This document shows, in pieces, positions 40,154-48,403 of a stretch of DNA of 64,000 nucleotides (its first letter is position 1; each line of letters starts with the position of its first letter). Position numbers and translations under genes: made by a program. The stretch covers positions 194,137 through 258,136 of the forward strand of contig WJMO01000006.1 of NCBI GenBank assembly GCA_014727915.1. Direction: 5' to 3'. The notes beneath the pieces are model-generated. The model did no database searches. It worked only from the letters and a program-made list of their open reading frames with translations, and was not told the origin of the DNA. The stretch is from Candidatus Altarchaeales archaeon. Its GTDB lineage: Archaea; Altiarchaeota; Altiarchaeia; IMC4; SCGC-AAA252-I15.

Positions 40154-40783
40154 ATGGTAATGCCTTGGAAGAAGTTCGTGAAGTGGTTCAAGGGGATGTT
40201 CGGCAAGCGCAAGATCATACGATTAGGCCTCTATGGGCCGCCTAATTCTGGCAAGACCACGTTAGCCAACAAGATATCCGTCGACTGGACGGGGGAGCCC
40301 CTAGGCCCAGCTAGTGAGGTGCCCCATGAGACCCGTGAGGTGCAGAGGAAGGAGCATGTTGTGGTGGAATCGGACGGGCGGAAGATCGAGATGAACCTGT
40401 TGGACATGCCTGGTATCGCCACCAAGATAGACTTCGAGGAGTTCCTAGAGTATGGGATGAGCAAATCCGACGCCCAGAAGAGGGCGAAGGAGGCGACCAA
40501 GGGGGTTATCGAGGCCATCAAGTGGCTGGAGAACGTGGACACCGCATTGGTGGTGATGGACAGCACCGAGGACCCGTACACGCAGGTGAACATCACCATA
40601 ATCGGGAACCTGGAGGCCCGGGACATACCGGTCATAATAGTCGCCAACAAGATAGACTTGGAGGACGCGGAGCCGGAGAAGATAAGGGAGGCGTTCCCCC
40701 AGCACCCGGTGGTCGAGATATCCGGTTTGAAGGGGGATCACGTGGACGACCTATACAAGGCGATAGCAAAGCATTCAAGGTAA
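40154..40783 (+). CDS. Era-like GTPase, first gene of the archaeal vesicle-associated GTPase module
   Basis: The 209-residue GTPase has a basic amphipathic head (PWKKFVKWFKGMFGKRK) that could bind membrane, G1 GPPNSGKTT (about residues 29-37), G3 DMPG, G4 NKID and a G5-like SGLKG. It is followed after 1 bp by a DUF2073 gene and then a zinc-ribbon gene. From memory, this trio is conserved in many archaea (database names OapA/ArvA, OapB/ArvB, OapC/ArvC), and the GTPase was linked to extracellular vesicle formation in Haloferax. The family assignment is from context and motif; a vesicle role in this organism is inferred. Confidence 0.85.
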   Translation: MVMPWKKFVKWFKGMFGKRKIIRLGLYGPPNSGKTTLANKISVDWTGEPLGPASEVPHETREVQRKEHVVVESDGRKIEMNLLDMPGIATKIDFEEFLEYGMSKSDAQKRAKEATKGVIEAIKWLENVDTALVVMDSTEDPYTQVNITIIGNLEARDIPVIIVANKIDLEDAEPEKIREAFPQHPVVEISGLKGDHVDDLYKAIAKHSR

Positions 40784-40784
40784 G

Positions 40785-41174
40785 ATGAGCGTTAAACTCG
40801 AGTTCGTTTCGGCGAACGTGCTGGCGGGCATGAGCAGGGGGGAGAAGATGAGTTACATACTCGACCATGTGAAGGAGGACAAGATACTCGTGATAGAGGA
40901 GGGCATGAGCGCCGTCGAAGAGGGCGAGCTGATAACCGCGACGATGGAGTTGGTCGACAAGAAGTTCTCGGGCATAGAAGTCAGCACGCTGAGGGAGAAG
41001 AGCGAGGAGGGCATAAGGGAGAAGCTGATAAGGATGCTCGGCGGTCGGACGGGAGGTTTGACAGTCATCGGTCCGTCAAAGCTGGTCAGACAGATCAAGA
41101 AGGACCCAAGGCACATATCATTGCTGGCAGGCGAAGACGAGGAGCGGGAGAAGAGCAGCAAACGGAAAAAGTAA
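40785..41174 (+). CDS. DUF2073 (OapB/ArvB-like) protein
   Basis: The 129-residue protein MSVKLEFVSANVLAGMSRGEKMSYILDHVKEDKILVIEEG is a typical DUF2073 start; EEGELITATMELV, FSGIEVSTLR and RTGGLTVIGPSKLVRQIKKDP follow. It is soluble with a charged Lys/Glu tail. It always accompanies the Era-like GTPase in archaea as far as I recall and may regulate it. It starts 1 bp after the GTPase stop codon. Confidence 0.85.
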   Translation: MSVKLEFVSANVLAGMSRGEKMSYILDHVKEDKILVIEEGMSAVEEGELITATMELVDKKFSGIEVSTLREKSEEGIREKLIRMLGGRTGGLTVIGPSKLVRQIKKDPRHISLLAGEDEEREKSSKRKK

Positions 41175-41214
41175 CTCAGAGGATACCAGCAGGCTTTTTA
41201 TGCAAAGCATTTAA

Positions 41215-41229
41215 TAGTACATTGTACTA
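41215..41229 (+). promoter_or_regulatory. 15-bp palindrome over the start of the zinc-ribbon gene
   Basis: TAGTAC-ATT-GTACTA is a perfect palindrome whose last base is the A of the ATG at 41229. A TTTAATAG lies just before it and GGCTTTTTATGC 36 nt upstream is the other TATA candidate. It sits where a repressor or start-site hairpin could act, giving the third gene of the module separate control. Confidence 0.35.
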
Positions 41230-41609
41230 TGCCACATAAGTGTGCGCGCTGCTCCAGGATATTCGAGGACGGGGCACCGGAGCTGAGCGAAGGCTGCGGA
41301 TGCGGCAGCAGGGTATTTCTCTATTTGAGGGCTGACTACGCAGGGACCAAGGAGGAGACCATCAAGGTCCTGGAGGAGAAGGAGATAAGCGAGAGCGACC
41401 TTGAATGGCTGGATGACGAGTTCAAGGACCGGCTGAGGGAGACTGGGAAGCCGGTAAGCCTGGACATAGAGAACGTGCTGAGGGTCGACGAGGGCAAGTT
41501 CCACCTGAACCTCCAGAGCCTCATGCGAGGAGAGCCGGTCGTCATAAAAGCAGCTGAGGGAGTCTACTACATCGACATACAGTATGGGATGAAGCCTAAG
41601 AGGAAGTGA
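41229..41609 (+). CDS. Zinc-ribbon protein (OapC/ArvC-like, DUF2072)
   Basis: The 126-residue protein begins MPHKCARCSRIFEDGAPELSEGCGCGSRVFLYLR, a zinc ribbon with CxxC and CGCG knuckles. An acidic linker and a C-terminal beta domain (VSLDIENVLRVDEGKFHLNLQSLMRGEPVVIKAAEGVYYIDIQ) follow. This is the third member of the Era-like GTPase module. The gap to the DUF2073 gene is 54 bp and contains a possible promoter and palindrome. Confidence 0.85.
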   Translation: MPHKCARCSRIFEDGAPELSEGCGCGSRVFLYLRADYAGTKEETIKVLEEKEISESDLEWLDDEFKDRLRETGKPVSLDIENVLRVDEGKFHLNLQSLMRGEPVVIKAAEGVYYIDIQYGMKPKRK

Positions 41610-42413
41610 TCACCTAATGCGCTTCCGGGCTTCTTCCAGCATTATCTGCGCCACGAACCAAGCGAGCCTGCGGTCGTGTTTGTGGGAGTAGCCGTTGTCG
41701 TTTGGCATGTACTCTTCCTCATATTGTATCCTGTCCGCCGGCTTGTACCTGGGGTGGACTCCCCGGTCATCCCTGACCAGGTAGCCGATGCCCGTCGACC
41801 TGGCAGCAGAGTCCAGGAACACCGCAGCCCTGTGTATCATATCACGGCGCTCACGGTTTCCGCCCTCAACCCCTGGGAAAAGCTTGTTGTATCCGTCAAC
41901 TTCCGAGCTGGAATATAGAAGAAACTTCTCGGACCTGCCCGCGCCGACGAAGCTGGAGAGGAGGGAGGGTATCGACCCTTCCATGCCGCTGTCCAGGAAA
42001 ACGTAGCCGCGTGCATCTTCTGGCGTGACGTTCCTGCCGGCAAGGTAGTCGACGACCAGGTTCTCGCCGCCCTCCCTTTGCAATGCCTCCATCAGAACCT
42101 TCTCAGGCAGGTCCAAAAGGATTATGTCATCGCGTGGTATGCCATGGTTGGGAGCTAGCTTCCTGCCCACCAGGTAGGGCAGCCTGCACGCCCCTCCTAT
42201 GTGCACCATCTTCCTCCCTCTGAAACGTTCTAGGACGTGCTCTTCGAAGTCGCAGACCACCGGGGCGCTCTTCTTCGCCAAGGCTATGGTTCCTGCGAAA
42301 TCCACCTGATCCAGCCTGTCAGGCATTTGGAGGTGCACCTGGCCTATGTAATCCTCAAGGGATTGGTCGGGCGCTCTTCCGATGCCAGGCCAGTTCTGTA
42401 TAACCCTCGTCAT
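41610..42413 (-). CDS. Unknown soluble protein, 267 residues
   Basis: The protein has no signal peptide or TM. The part KMVHIGGACRLPYLVGRKLA...DDIILLDLPEKVLMEALQ followed by ARGYVFLDSGMEGSIPSLLSSF and KFLLYSSSEVDGYNKLF looks like alternating strands and helices of a Rossmann-like fold. The C-terminal half is rich in Arg, Tyr and His (NDNGYSHKHDRRLAWFVAQIML). I recognise no family. Its stop codon abuts the zinc-ribbon gene (convergent). Confidence 0.5.
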   Translation of the reverse strand: MTRVIQNWPGIGRAPDQSLEDYIGQVHLQMPDRLDQVDFAGTIALAKKSAPVVCDFEEHVLERFRGRKMVHIGGACRLPYLVGRKLAPNHGIPRDDIILLDLPEKVLMEALQREGGENLVVDYLAGRNVTPEDARGYVFLDSGMEGSIPSLLSSFVGAGRSEKFLLYSSSEVDGYNKLFPGVEGGNRERRDMIHRAAVFLDSAARSTGIGYLVRDDRGVHPRYKPADRIQYEEEYMPNDNGYSHKHDRRLAWFVAQIMLEEARKRIR

Positions 42414-42481
42414 CCTAGGATATACTCTAGGAACCTGGATAATTTATTTGTCTTTTAATCGCTGACACATAGTATATTGAG

Positions 42482-43813
42482 ATGATCCACCCCATAGAAG
42501 GCCGCTACGGACGCGCTGAAGTGAAAGCTGTTTTTGAGGAGGAGAACAAGCTCCAGCGGATGCTCGACGTCGAAGCCGCGCTTTCCCGGGCGCATGCGGC
42601 GGTTGGGAACATCCCGAAGAAGGACGCCGACATAATATCCCGGAAGGCCAAGACAAGGCATGTCAAGGTGGCGAGGGTGAGGGCCATAGAGCGGGAGATA
42701 AACCATGATGTGATGGCCGTGGTGAAAGCGCTGTCAGAGCAGTGCGGGGAGTCCGGTAAGCACGTCCACCTTGGAGCCACATCCAACGACATAACGGACA
42801 CCGCGCTCGCATTGCAGCTGAAGGACTACATCGCATGCTTGGAGGACGCGCTTAAGGGCGTGAGGAAGGAGCTAGCAAGGCAGGCGAGGAAGAACATCGA
42901 CCTTGTCTGCGTCGGCCGCACACACGCACAGCATGCGGTCCCCACAACATACGGTCTGAAATTCGCCATATACGCCCTTGAAGTCCAACGACACGTCGAA
43001 AGGCTGCGGGAGGCCAAGAGGAGGATACTGGTTGGTCAGATGACCGGCGCAGTCGGCACCCAGGCAGCCTTCGGAAAGCACGCCGTCAGGATACAGAGGC
43101 ACGTGATGAAAGACCTGGGGCTCAGGACGGTGGAGGTCAGCAACCAGGTCATACAACGGGACAGGCACGCGGAGTTCATGCTTTTGCTCGCGCTGATAGC
43201 CGAGACATTGAACAAGGTCGCCACGGAGATACGTAACCTGCAGAGGACGGAGATAGACGAGGTCCGCGAGGGGTTCGGCAAGAAGCAGGTGGGCTCGTCG
43301 ACCATGCCGCATAAGATGAACCCCATACACGCGGAGAGGATAGGCGGCATCGCAAGGGTCATAAAAGCCGACGCCATGGCAGCATTGGAGAACATCCCAT
43401 TATGGCATGAGAGGGACCTCACCAACAGCAGCTGCGAGAGGATCATAATACCCGAGGCCTGCATACTCACAGACTACATGCTACAGCTCACCATAGACCT
43501 GGTGAAGAACCTGGCGTTCAACAAGGCCAACATAAAACGGAACCTGGAGATGACCCAGGGCCGGATAATGGCCGAGTCGGTGATGATAAAGCTCTCGGAG
43601 AAGGGGTATGGGAGGCAGCGGGCCCACGCGGTGGTCAGGGACTGCGCCCTGGAAAGCTACCGGAAGAACATCCACTTCAAGGGCACGCTCATGAAGAACC
43701 GGACCGTCACAAAATACCTGTCAGAGGACGAGATAGACAGGGCACTTGACCCTGAACGCTATGTTGGAACCTCGAAGCAGCAGGTAAAAGCTGCGCTGAA
43801 GAAGCTCAGATGA
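42482..43813 (+). CDS. purB: Adenylosuccinate lyase
   Basis: The 443-residue enzyme of the fumarase/aspartase superfamily has SNDITDTALALQLKD, the catalytic GRTHAQHAVPTTYG and the signature GSSTMPHKMNPIHAERI. It cleaves succinyl-AMP and SAICAR in purine synthesis. HERDLTNSSCERI is the PurB-type active-site segment that separates it from argininosuccinate lyase. It is a single gene without other pur genes nearby and overlaps the convergent nmd3 gene by 8 bp. Confidence 0.95.
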   Translation: MIHPIEGRYGRAEVKAVFEEENKLQRMLDVEAALSRAHAAVGNIPKKDADIISRKAKTRHVKVARVRAIEREINHDVMAVVKALSEQCGESGKHVHLGATSNDITDTALALQLKDYIACLEDALKGVRKELARQARKNIDLVCVGRTHAQHAVPTTYGLKFAIYALEVQRHVERLREAKRRILVGQMTGAVGTQAAFGKHAVRIQRHVMKDLGLRTVEVSNQVIQRDRHAEFMLLLALIAETLNKVATEIRNLQRTEIDEVREGFGKKQVGSSTMPHKMNPIHAERIGGIARVIKADAMAALENIPLWHERDLTNSSCERIIIPEACILTDYMLQLTIDLVKNLAFNKANIKRNLEMTQGRIMAESVMIKLSEKGYGRQRAHAVVRDCALESYRKNIHFKGTLMKNRTVTKYLSEDEIDRALDPERYVGTSKQQVKAALKKLR

Positions 43814-44738
43814 GGAATATCTTCTTCTTCAACACCACATAGGAAACTTCACTACCCTGGGAGACCCCGTCCGTCGCCTTCACATCGTGGTTCTCATAGT
43901 CTTCCAAGTCCATAATCTGCACCCCGTCCGGCCGGACCTCGGTCACGATCGCCCTGCGGACGCCATCGGAGGTCGCGAGCACCTTCGAATCCAACAGCTT
44001 GTTCATTGTGGCCGACTTCACCTTCCCAGATGACAAGTCCAGGGTCTTAACCGTCTTGCCAAGCTCCAAGACCCTCACCAGGCGCGAGCCATACTCGAGG
44101 AAATCCCCCACGCCAAAATGGGGGCTCTTTATGCTGAAATAATGCCGGTAAACATCCTTACCGTCCCTTTTCCCATATAGTTTGGAGGATTCTTTCACAA
44201 GGTAGCCGTCTCGTATGAGGTCGTTCACTTTCTCCCGAGCATAGGCCAGTGAGGTCAGATAATGGTCTACGCCCCCCTTGACCTTCTCGGCCTTCATCAG
44301 CTTATTGTAGTCTAGGTCAAGGTCCAATCCGTCCGTCCGAACCTGCAAGACCGCCTCGAAGTATCCTGTGCCCAGCTTCCGGCAGGTGTCGCAGGTCACA
44401 TGCTCCGGCACCACAGACCACTCCAACACCTCCTTCGCCTTCGCACCCTTGTAGGATACCTTAACGTCCGCAACAAGTTTGGTCTTCCCCTTGGCGTGCT
44501 CGTGCTGGACCCTGGCAACCCTCACCTCAGCCCCGGGTGGAGCCTTCAGGCTCCGGACCACTAGATCCTTGAACATCTCCTCCTCGTTGTCGTACCACCT
44601 GCCCTTGAAGAACTTCAAACCGCACCCGCAGAGCCTGTAACCCTGTTTCCTAATGGAAAGAGGGTGTTCCCTGAGGTAGCAGGACGCGCAGACTCCAGTG
44701 GACGGTTCGCCGCATACGGGGCACTTCAAACCTGTCAT
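43806..44738 (-). CDS. NMD3-related 60S/50S ribosome export-maturation protein
   Basis: The 310-residue protein begins with paired zinc knuckles (KCPVCGEPSTGVCASCYL and CGCGLKF) and a third pair CDTCRKLGTGYFEAVLQVR, the NMD3 hallmark. The C-terminal beta domains (eIF5A/SH3-like) are visible as GVGDFLEYGSRLVRVLELGKTVKTLDL and VLATSDGVRRAIVTEVRPDGVQIMDLEDYE. In eukaryotes NMD3 adapts the large subunit for export; in archaea it is thought to help late subunit maturation. The ATG at 44738 lies 25 nt from its TATA box. It is divergent from L39e. Confidence 0.9.
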   Translation of the reverse strand: MTGLKCPVCGEPSTGVCASCYLREHPLSIRKQGYRLCGCGLKFFKGRWYDNEEEMFKDLVVRSLKAPPGAEVRVARVQHEHAKGKTKLVADVKVSYKGAKAKEVLEWSVVPEHVTCDTCRKLGTGYFEAVLQVRTDGLDLDLDYNKLMKAEKVKGGVDHYLTSLAYAREKVNDLIRDGYLVKESSKLYGKRDGKDVYRHYFSIKSPHFGVGDFLEYGSRLVRVLELGKTVKTLDLSSGKVKSATMNKLLDSKVLATSDGVRRAIVTEVRPDGVQIMDLEDYENHDVKATDGVSQGSEVSYVVLKKKIFLI

Positions 44739-44743
44739 GGCGT

Positions 44744-44770
44744 ATTTATAAGGGCATTTACCCTATAAAG
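44744..44770. promoter_or_regulatory. Interleaved divergent TATA boxes for nmd3 and rpl39e
   Basis: ATTTATAAG at 44744-44752 (plus) lies 26 nt before the L39e ATG at 44778, and CTTTATAG on the minus strand (44763-44770) lies 25 nt before the NMD3 ATG at 44738. Each TATA box therefore lies next to the other gene's transcription start, all within 39 bp. Both transcripts would be leaderless. Confidence 0.65.
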
Positions 44771-44777
44771 TAGGGCT

Positions 44778-44933
44778 ATGGCCAGGAACAAGGAACAAGG
44801 CAAGAAGGAGGAGCTCGTGAAGGCCAACAGGGTCAGGAAGAGGGCTCCGATCTGGGTTTTCGCCAAAACCAACAGGGGCACAAGGGACAGCCCCAAGAGC
44901 AGGCGAAACTGGCGCAGAAACAGCCTATTCTAA
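44778..44933 (+). CDS. rpl39e: 50S ribosomal protein L39e
   Basis: The 51-residue basic protein ends KRAPIWVFAKTNRGTRDSPKSRRNWRRNSLF, the L39e pattern (PxWVxxKTxRxxxxxxxRRxWRRxxL). It lines the polypeptide exit tunnel. The TATA box is 26 nt upstream of the ATG. In many archaea L31e and aIF6 follow L39e; here the next gene is an opposite-strand unknown 5 bp away, so that string is broken. Confidence 0.95.
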   Translation: MARNKEQGKKEELVKANRVRKRAPIWVFAKTNRGTRDSPKSRRNWRRNSLF

Positions 44934-44938
44934 ACCTC

Positions 44939-45535
44939 TTAATCCAGTTTTCTGAGCATAAGCTTTCGTGTTATCAGCGAATAGGGGCTGTGATGTGTGT
45001 CACTCCCTGGATTTCCTATCGCCAGCGTGTTCAAAACCATGTTCTCAGCGCTCGACGCAAGATTCGAATCTCCAAGACCGTCAAATAGTGCGTTTCCAAG
45101 GTATCCCCCCCATGAGCCATATAATGCCTGAGCCACGCTCAACCCCATCCTTGTGCGGTCGTCTGCTGACCGCATCCTTGACGTTAAAGGCCTTAACTCA
45201 TCCACCGGCTTCCTGTCACCGGCGAAATCATCAGGTATGGCGCCTGCAACAGCGCTTAGAAGCGTGTGAGGGGGAAGACGCTCAAAGACGCCCCTGGCAT
45301 CGGTCAGGCTCCTCACAGGATAGTCACGGCCAGCATTGAGCTCGTCAGCGGCACGGTTCTGGCGGTCCTCTCCAAGCCCCTTAAGAAGGTCTGACACCTC
45401 AGCAGCACGCACGCCAACAACCAACGTCCCATCATCTTTCAACTCGACAGTAGGGTGCTTCACAGTAGGGGCGGGTTTAGGTTGAGCCACTGTATAAGCT
45501 ATAAGGAAGGGGTTGTTTTTAACCTTGCTTGACAT
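44939..45535 (-). CDS. Unknown soluble protein, 198 residues
   Basis: No family is recognised. After a Pro/Lys-rich start (AQPKPAPTVKHPTVELKDDG) come helical stretches (VRAAEVSDLLKGLGEDRQNRAADELNAGRDY, LTDARGVFERLPPHTLLSAVAGAIPDDF) and a Gly/Ala-rich segment (LSVAQALYGSWGGYLGNALFDGLG). No signal peptide. It overlaps the end of the upstream thioredoxin reductase start region by 17 bp, so they may be co-transcribed. Confidence 0.45.
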   Translation of the reverse strand: MSSKVKNNPFLIAYTVAQPKPAPTVKHPTVELKDDGTLVVGVRAAEVSDLLKGLGEDRQNRAADELNAGRDYPVRSLTDARGVFERLPPHTLLSAVAGAIPDDFAGDRKPVDELRPLTSRMRSADDRTRMGLSVAQALYGSWGGYLGNALFDGLGDSNLASSAENMVLNTLAIGNPGSDTHHSPYSLITRKLMLRKLD

Positions 45536-46403
45536 GGACGTATGCTCTCAGCGCTGCAGTCGCACCCTCGCCGACCGCCGTAGCGATCTGAGGGACACCA
45601 CCCGTAACGTCACCAGCCGCATAGACCCCGGGTATGTTCGTCTCCATGTCACGGTTGACCCCGATGAAGCTGCGCTCATCCAATTCAACACCGGACTGTT
45701 TTGCCAACTCAGTTGAGGGGGTGCTGCCCTGGCAGATGAACACGCCGTTAACCTCCAGGTCCTTGCCCGACTTCAGCCTAACGCCCTCAACAAACTCTGA
45801 GCCGACTATCTCAGAGAGAGAATCCTCCAAGACCTCAACGCCTGACTTCTTAAGGCGTTCTTGCAGACTCTCCTCGGCTTTGATCTCATCCGCTACCAGG
45901 TAGGTCTTTGAAGACAGGTCGTCAATGTACACCGCATCCTCAACTGCCATGTTGCCCCCGCCCACGACCGCGACAGCCTTTCCCTTGAAGAGGGGACCAT
46001 CACAGGTTGCGCAGTAGCTCACGCCCCTGCCGCTGAACTCCTCCTCGCCCTTGACCGACGCCTTCACCGTCTGACCTCCGGTGGCTAGTATCACGGCCTT
46101 GCATGAGAGCTCACGGTCGCGTAAGGTGACGTTCTTCACATCCCCCGCTAGGCCGAGCATGATCGCCTCGTTGTAGACGAACTCCACACCCAATCCTTTT
46201 GCATGGTCGGACATCCTCTTGGACAGTTCCTCGCCTGTCACGTGCCTGTCGCCAGGCCAGTTCTCAATCTCCGAAGCCATTAACACCTTACCGCCGAGTG
46301 ACCCACGCTCCACGACCAAAGCCTTCAAACCCCGGCGTACACAGTATATCCCGGCTGTAAGGCCCGCTGGGCCGCCCCCGATGATGACAACGTCATAGTC
46401 CAT
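45519..46403 (-). CDS. trxB: Thioredoxin reductase
   Basis: The 294-residue flavoprotein has FAD motif VVIIGGGPAGLTAGIY, the redox pair C131-A-T-C134 (YCATCDGPLFKGK), the NADPH-site GGGNMAVEDAVYI and the late FAD motif VYAAGDVTGG. It passes electrons to thioredoxin-like proteins in the cytoplasm. The NADPH phosphate-binding HRRxxxR is replaced by LVADEIKAEESLQERL, so the electron donor may be NADH or F420H2. It follows the DUF371 gene after 12 bp. Confidence 0.93.
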   Translation of the reverse strand: MDYDVVIIGGGPAGLTAGIYCVRRGLKALVVERGSLGGKVLMASEIENWPGDRHVTGEELSKRMSDHAKGLGVEFVYNEAIMLGLAGDVKNVTLRDRELSCKAVILATGGQTVKASVKGEEEFSGRGVSYCATCDGPLFKGKAVAVVGGGNMAVEDAVYIDDLSSKTYLVADEIKAEESLQERLKKSGVEVLEDSLSEIVGSEFVEGVRLKSGKDLEVNGVFICQGSTPSTELAKQSGVELDERSFIGVNRDMETNIPGVYAAGDVTGGVPQIATAVGEGATAALRAYVHVKQG

Positions 46404-46415
46404 TCTTCAAAGGCA

Positions 46416-46832
46416 CTATTTGACCTCCAATCTTATTAGTACCTCACCGCCTTTAACCAGCTCGGCTACCAGGTCCCTGCCTAGGTCGCATGCAGCCTTG
46501 TCCGCATGAACAGCCAATGTCCTAGAGCAGACATAAGGGCTCTTCCTTATGACGAAGTCTGTCGGATGGTCCAATGTAAGGCCCGGATGCCCTTGGGCTG
46601 TGACCTTTTCCGTCAACCCGCCGCACTCTATGGCAATCTCCAAAACCGCATCCTCTCCCCTCAGAGAATCCCTGAACTCGGGTGATAGGTCAGCCATTGC
46701 CTTGCCGGATGATACCGCGAATATGCAATCCCCCCGTTCAGTAAGATTGCCTTCGCAGGTGAACTCCAAAGTGGACCTATGGAGGCACAGGACGTTCGGG
46801 TGGCCCCTTGCACGGACCAGCTCACCTGGCAT
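46416..46832 (-). CDS. DUF371 archaeal protein
   Basis: The 138-residue protein ARGHPNVLCLHRSTLEFTCEGNLTERGDCIFAVSSGKAMADL fits DUF371, a conserved archaeal family with ARGHPN.....T.E.T.E..LT..GDCI and the later ARGHP-like AQGHP. The function is unknown. Its start overlaps the RIO1 gene end by 11 bp, so the two are coupled. Confidence 0.85.
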   Translation of the reverse strand: MPGELVRARGHPNVLCLHRSTLEFTCEGNLTERGDCIFAVSSGKAMADLSPEFRDSLRGEDAVLEIAIECGGLTEKVTAQGHPGLTLDHPTDFVIRKSPYVCSRTLAVHADKAACDLGRDLVAELVKGGEVLIRLEVK

Positions 46833-47571
46833 CCAACACCCCCTTCAACGCCGTCCCATAGTCGGCTTCAACCCCGAGTTTGCTGAAGTAGTTGACTATG
46901 TTCCCGACGTCCCGCTGGAGGAACTCCATGGAACGAGGATGATCCAATAGAACTCCGGCGCTGAAGTCTATGACCACCGCCCCCCCATAGTCGAGTATGT
47001 TATACTCTGAAAGGTCCGCGTGGACGAGGCGGAGCTTGTACATCTCACCCACAAAACCCATCACCTCACGGTAGCATGCCCCAGGGTCGGATGGGCCCTC
47101 TTCCTTCAGCTTCGGGGCTGGAACGCCCCCATCACCGATGAACTCCATGACGAGAACGTTCTTATGCTGTTCTATGGGCTTGGGACACCTCACCTTCTCG
47201 CAGACCCTGCTCAGGTTCTTATACTCCTTCTGAGCCCACATCTGAACCAGCTGCCGCCGGTTCTTCCAAGACGCGAAACGAGGATCTCCACGGATGTACT
47301 TGCTCATATGCCTGAAATCTGAGGTCTCGTTCTTGTATATCTTCAAGGCGACATCCTCACCGTCCCTGAGGCCATGGTATACGCTGGCCTCCTTCCCGGT
47401 CGAAACCACGCCCGTTATCTCGGTGAAAGCCTCCTTCTTAGCGAGCTTGTACAATGCCATCAGAGTGTCCTTGTCGAAGACCGACTCGCTGATCTTACGG
47501 CTGGAAGACCTCTGCCTGGCGCTCTTAAGGCCTGTGACGTCGAACCTCTGGAACAGATCGGCTTCATCCAT
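46822..47571 (-). CDS. rio1: RIO1-type serine protein kinase
   Basis: The 249-residue kinase has the RIO1 P-loop variant STGKEASVY, the Lys in VALKIYKN, the RIO1-specific STGKEA.V...RHMSKYIRGDPRF segment, WAQKEYKNL, the catalytic loop HADLSEYN and the metal loop IDFSAGV, where IDVSQ is more usual. RIO1 acts in late small-subunit maturation. It is downstream of aIF1A (34-bp gap), the usual archaeal order, but the KH-domain (Dim2-like) gene that often follows is replaced by DUF371. Confidence 0.95.
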   Translation of the reverse strand: MDEADLFQRFDVTGLKSARQRSSSRKISESVFDKDTLMALYKLAKKEAFTEITGVVSTGKEASVYHGLRDGEDVALKIYKNETSDFRHMSKYIRGDPRFASWKNRRQLVQMWAQKEYKNLSRVCEKVRCPKPIEQHKNVLVMEFIGDGGVPAPKLKEEGPSDPGACYREVMGFVGEMYKLRLVHADLSEYNILDYGGAVVIDFSAGVLLDHPRSMEFLQRDVGNIVNYFSKLGVEADYGTALKGVLDAR

Positions 47572-47605
47572 TTAGAATAGGAATTACAGCTTCCGAATAA
47601 AAGAA

Positions 47606-47944
47606 TCAGAAATCCTCAATGCCCTCGAGATGCCCGTTCTTCCTCAGCCAGTCAGCCTGCTGGTTCGTGTAACGCCAGAGAATGTCCCCCCGCTCCTTGG
47701 CTTGAACCTCCCAAGGCTCGACAAGGACAATGTTCCCCTCCTTTATCCATATCCTCCTCCTTATCTTGCCGGGGATACGGCATAGGCGGGTGTTCCCGTC
47801 CGTGCACTTGACGCTCATCCTGCGGTCGCCGAGCAGCTGCTCGACCTCGCCCAGCAGCTGCCCCCTACGCGGCAGGCGAACCCTGACTATCGGCTGGCCG
47901 TCAGCGCCGACCTCCACTCCATTGCGATTATGCCCGTTAGACAT
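47606..47944 (-). CDS. eif1a: Translation initiation factor aIF1A
   Basis: The 112-residue protein is an S1-like OB fold: VRVRLPRRGQLLGEVEQLLGDRRMSVKCTDGNTRLCRIPGKIRRRIWIKEGNIVLVEPWE. It binds the A site of the small subunit at initiation. The start codons of this gene and of hisI are separated by a 33-bp AT-rich divergent promoter region. Confidence 0.97.
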   Translation of the reverse strand: MSNGHNRNGVEVGADGQPIVRVRLPRRGQLLGEVEQLLGDRRMSVKCTDGNTRLCRIPGKIRRRIWIKEGNIVLVEPWEVQAKERGDILWRYTNQQADWLRKNGHLEGIEDF

Positions 47945-47977
47945 CGTGCTTAATAATAACGACCTTTATTAATTAAT

Positions 47978-48373
47978 ATGACCATCTGGGACGAGCTGAA
48001 AACCAGGACTGTGGACGGGATAGAAGGCCTTATAACCGTTATAGTCCAGGATAAAGACAGCAGTGAAGTGCTGATGCTCGCATACGCAAACAGGGAAGCG
48101 CTCGAAAAAACGGCCGAAACCGGCCTGGCACACTATTACAGCACAAGCCGCAAGAAGCTCTGGCTGAAGGGCGAGAGCAGCGGGAACACCCAGAAGGTGA
48201 GCGAGATACTCGTGGACTGCGACGGAGACGCCGTCATATACAAGGCGGAGCAGAAGGGGGGCGCATGCCACAGAGGATACAGGACATGCTTCTACAGGAA
48301 GATAACAGAGGAGGGTTTGGAGACCGTCGGCGAGAAACTCTTCGAACCTGACGAGGTATATAAGAAAAAATAA
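47978..48373 (+). CDS. hisI: Phosphoribosyl-AMP cyclohydrolase (HisI)
   Basis: The 131-residue enzyme has the HisI motifs [35 protein letters not shown], the metal-binding DCDGDAV and [14 protein letters not shown]. It opens the purine ring of phosphoribosyl-AMP, step three of histidine synthesis. No HisE fusion and no other his gene is nearby. TTTATTAATTAAT lies just before the ATG. Confidence 0.95.
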   Translation: MTIWDELKTRTVDGIEGLITVIVQDKDSSEVLMLAYANREALEKTAETGLAHYYSTSRKKLWLKGESSGNTQKVSEILVDCDGDAVIYKAEQKGGACHRGYRTCFYRKITEEGLETVGEKLFEPDEVYKKK

Positions 48374-48403
48374 GCTTTTATAGTAAGGAGAAAATATTTT
48401 ACC

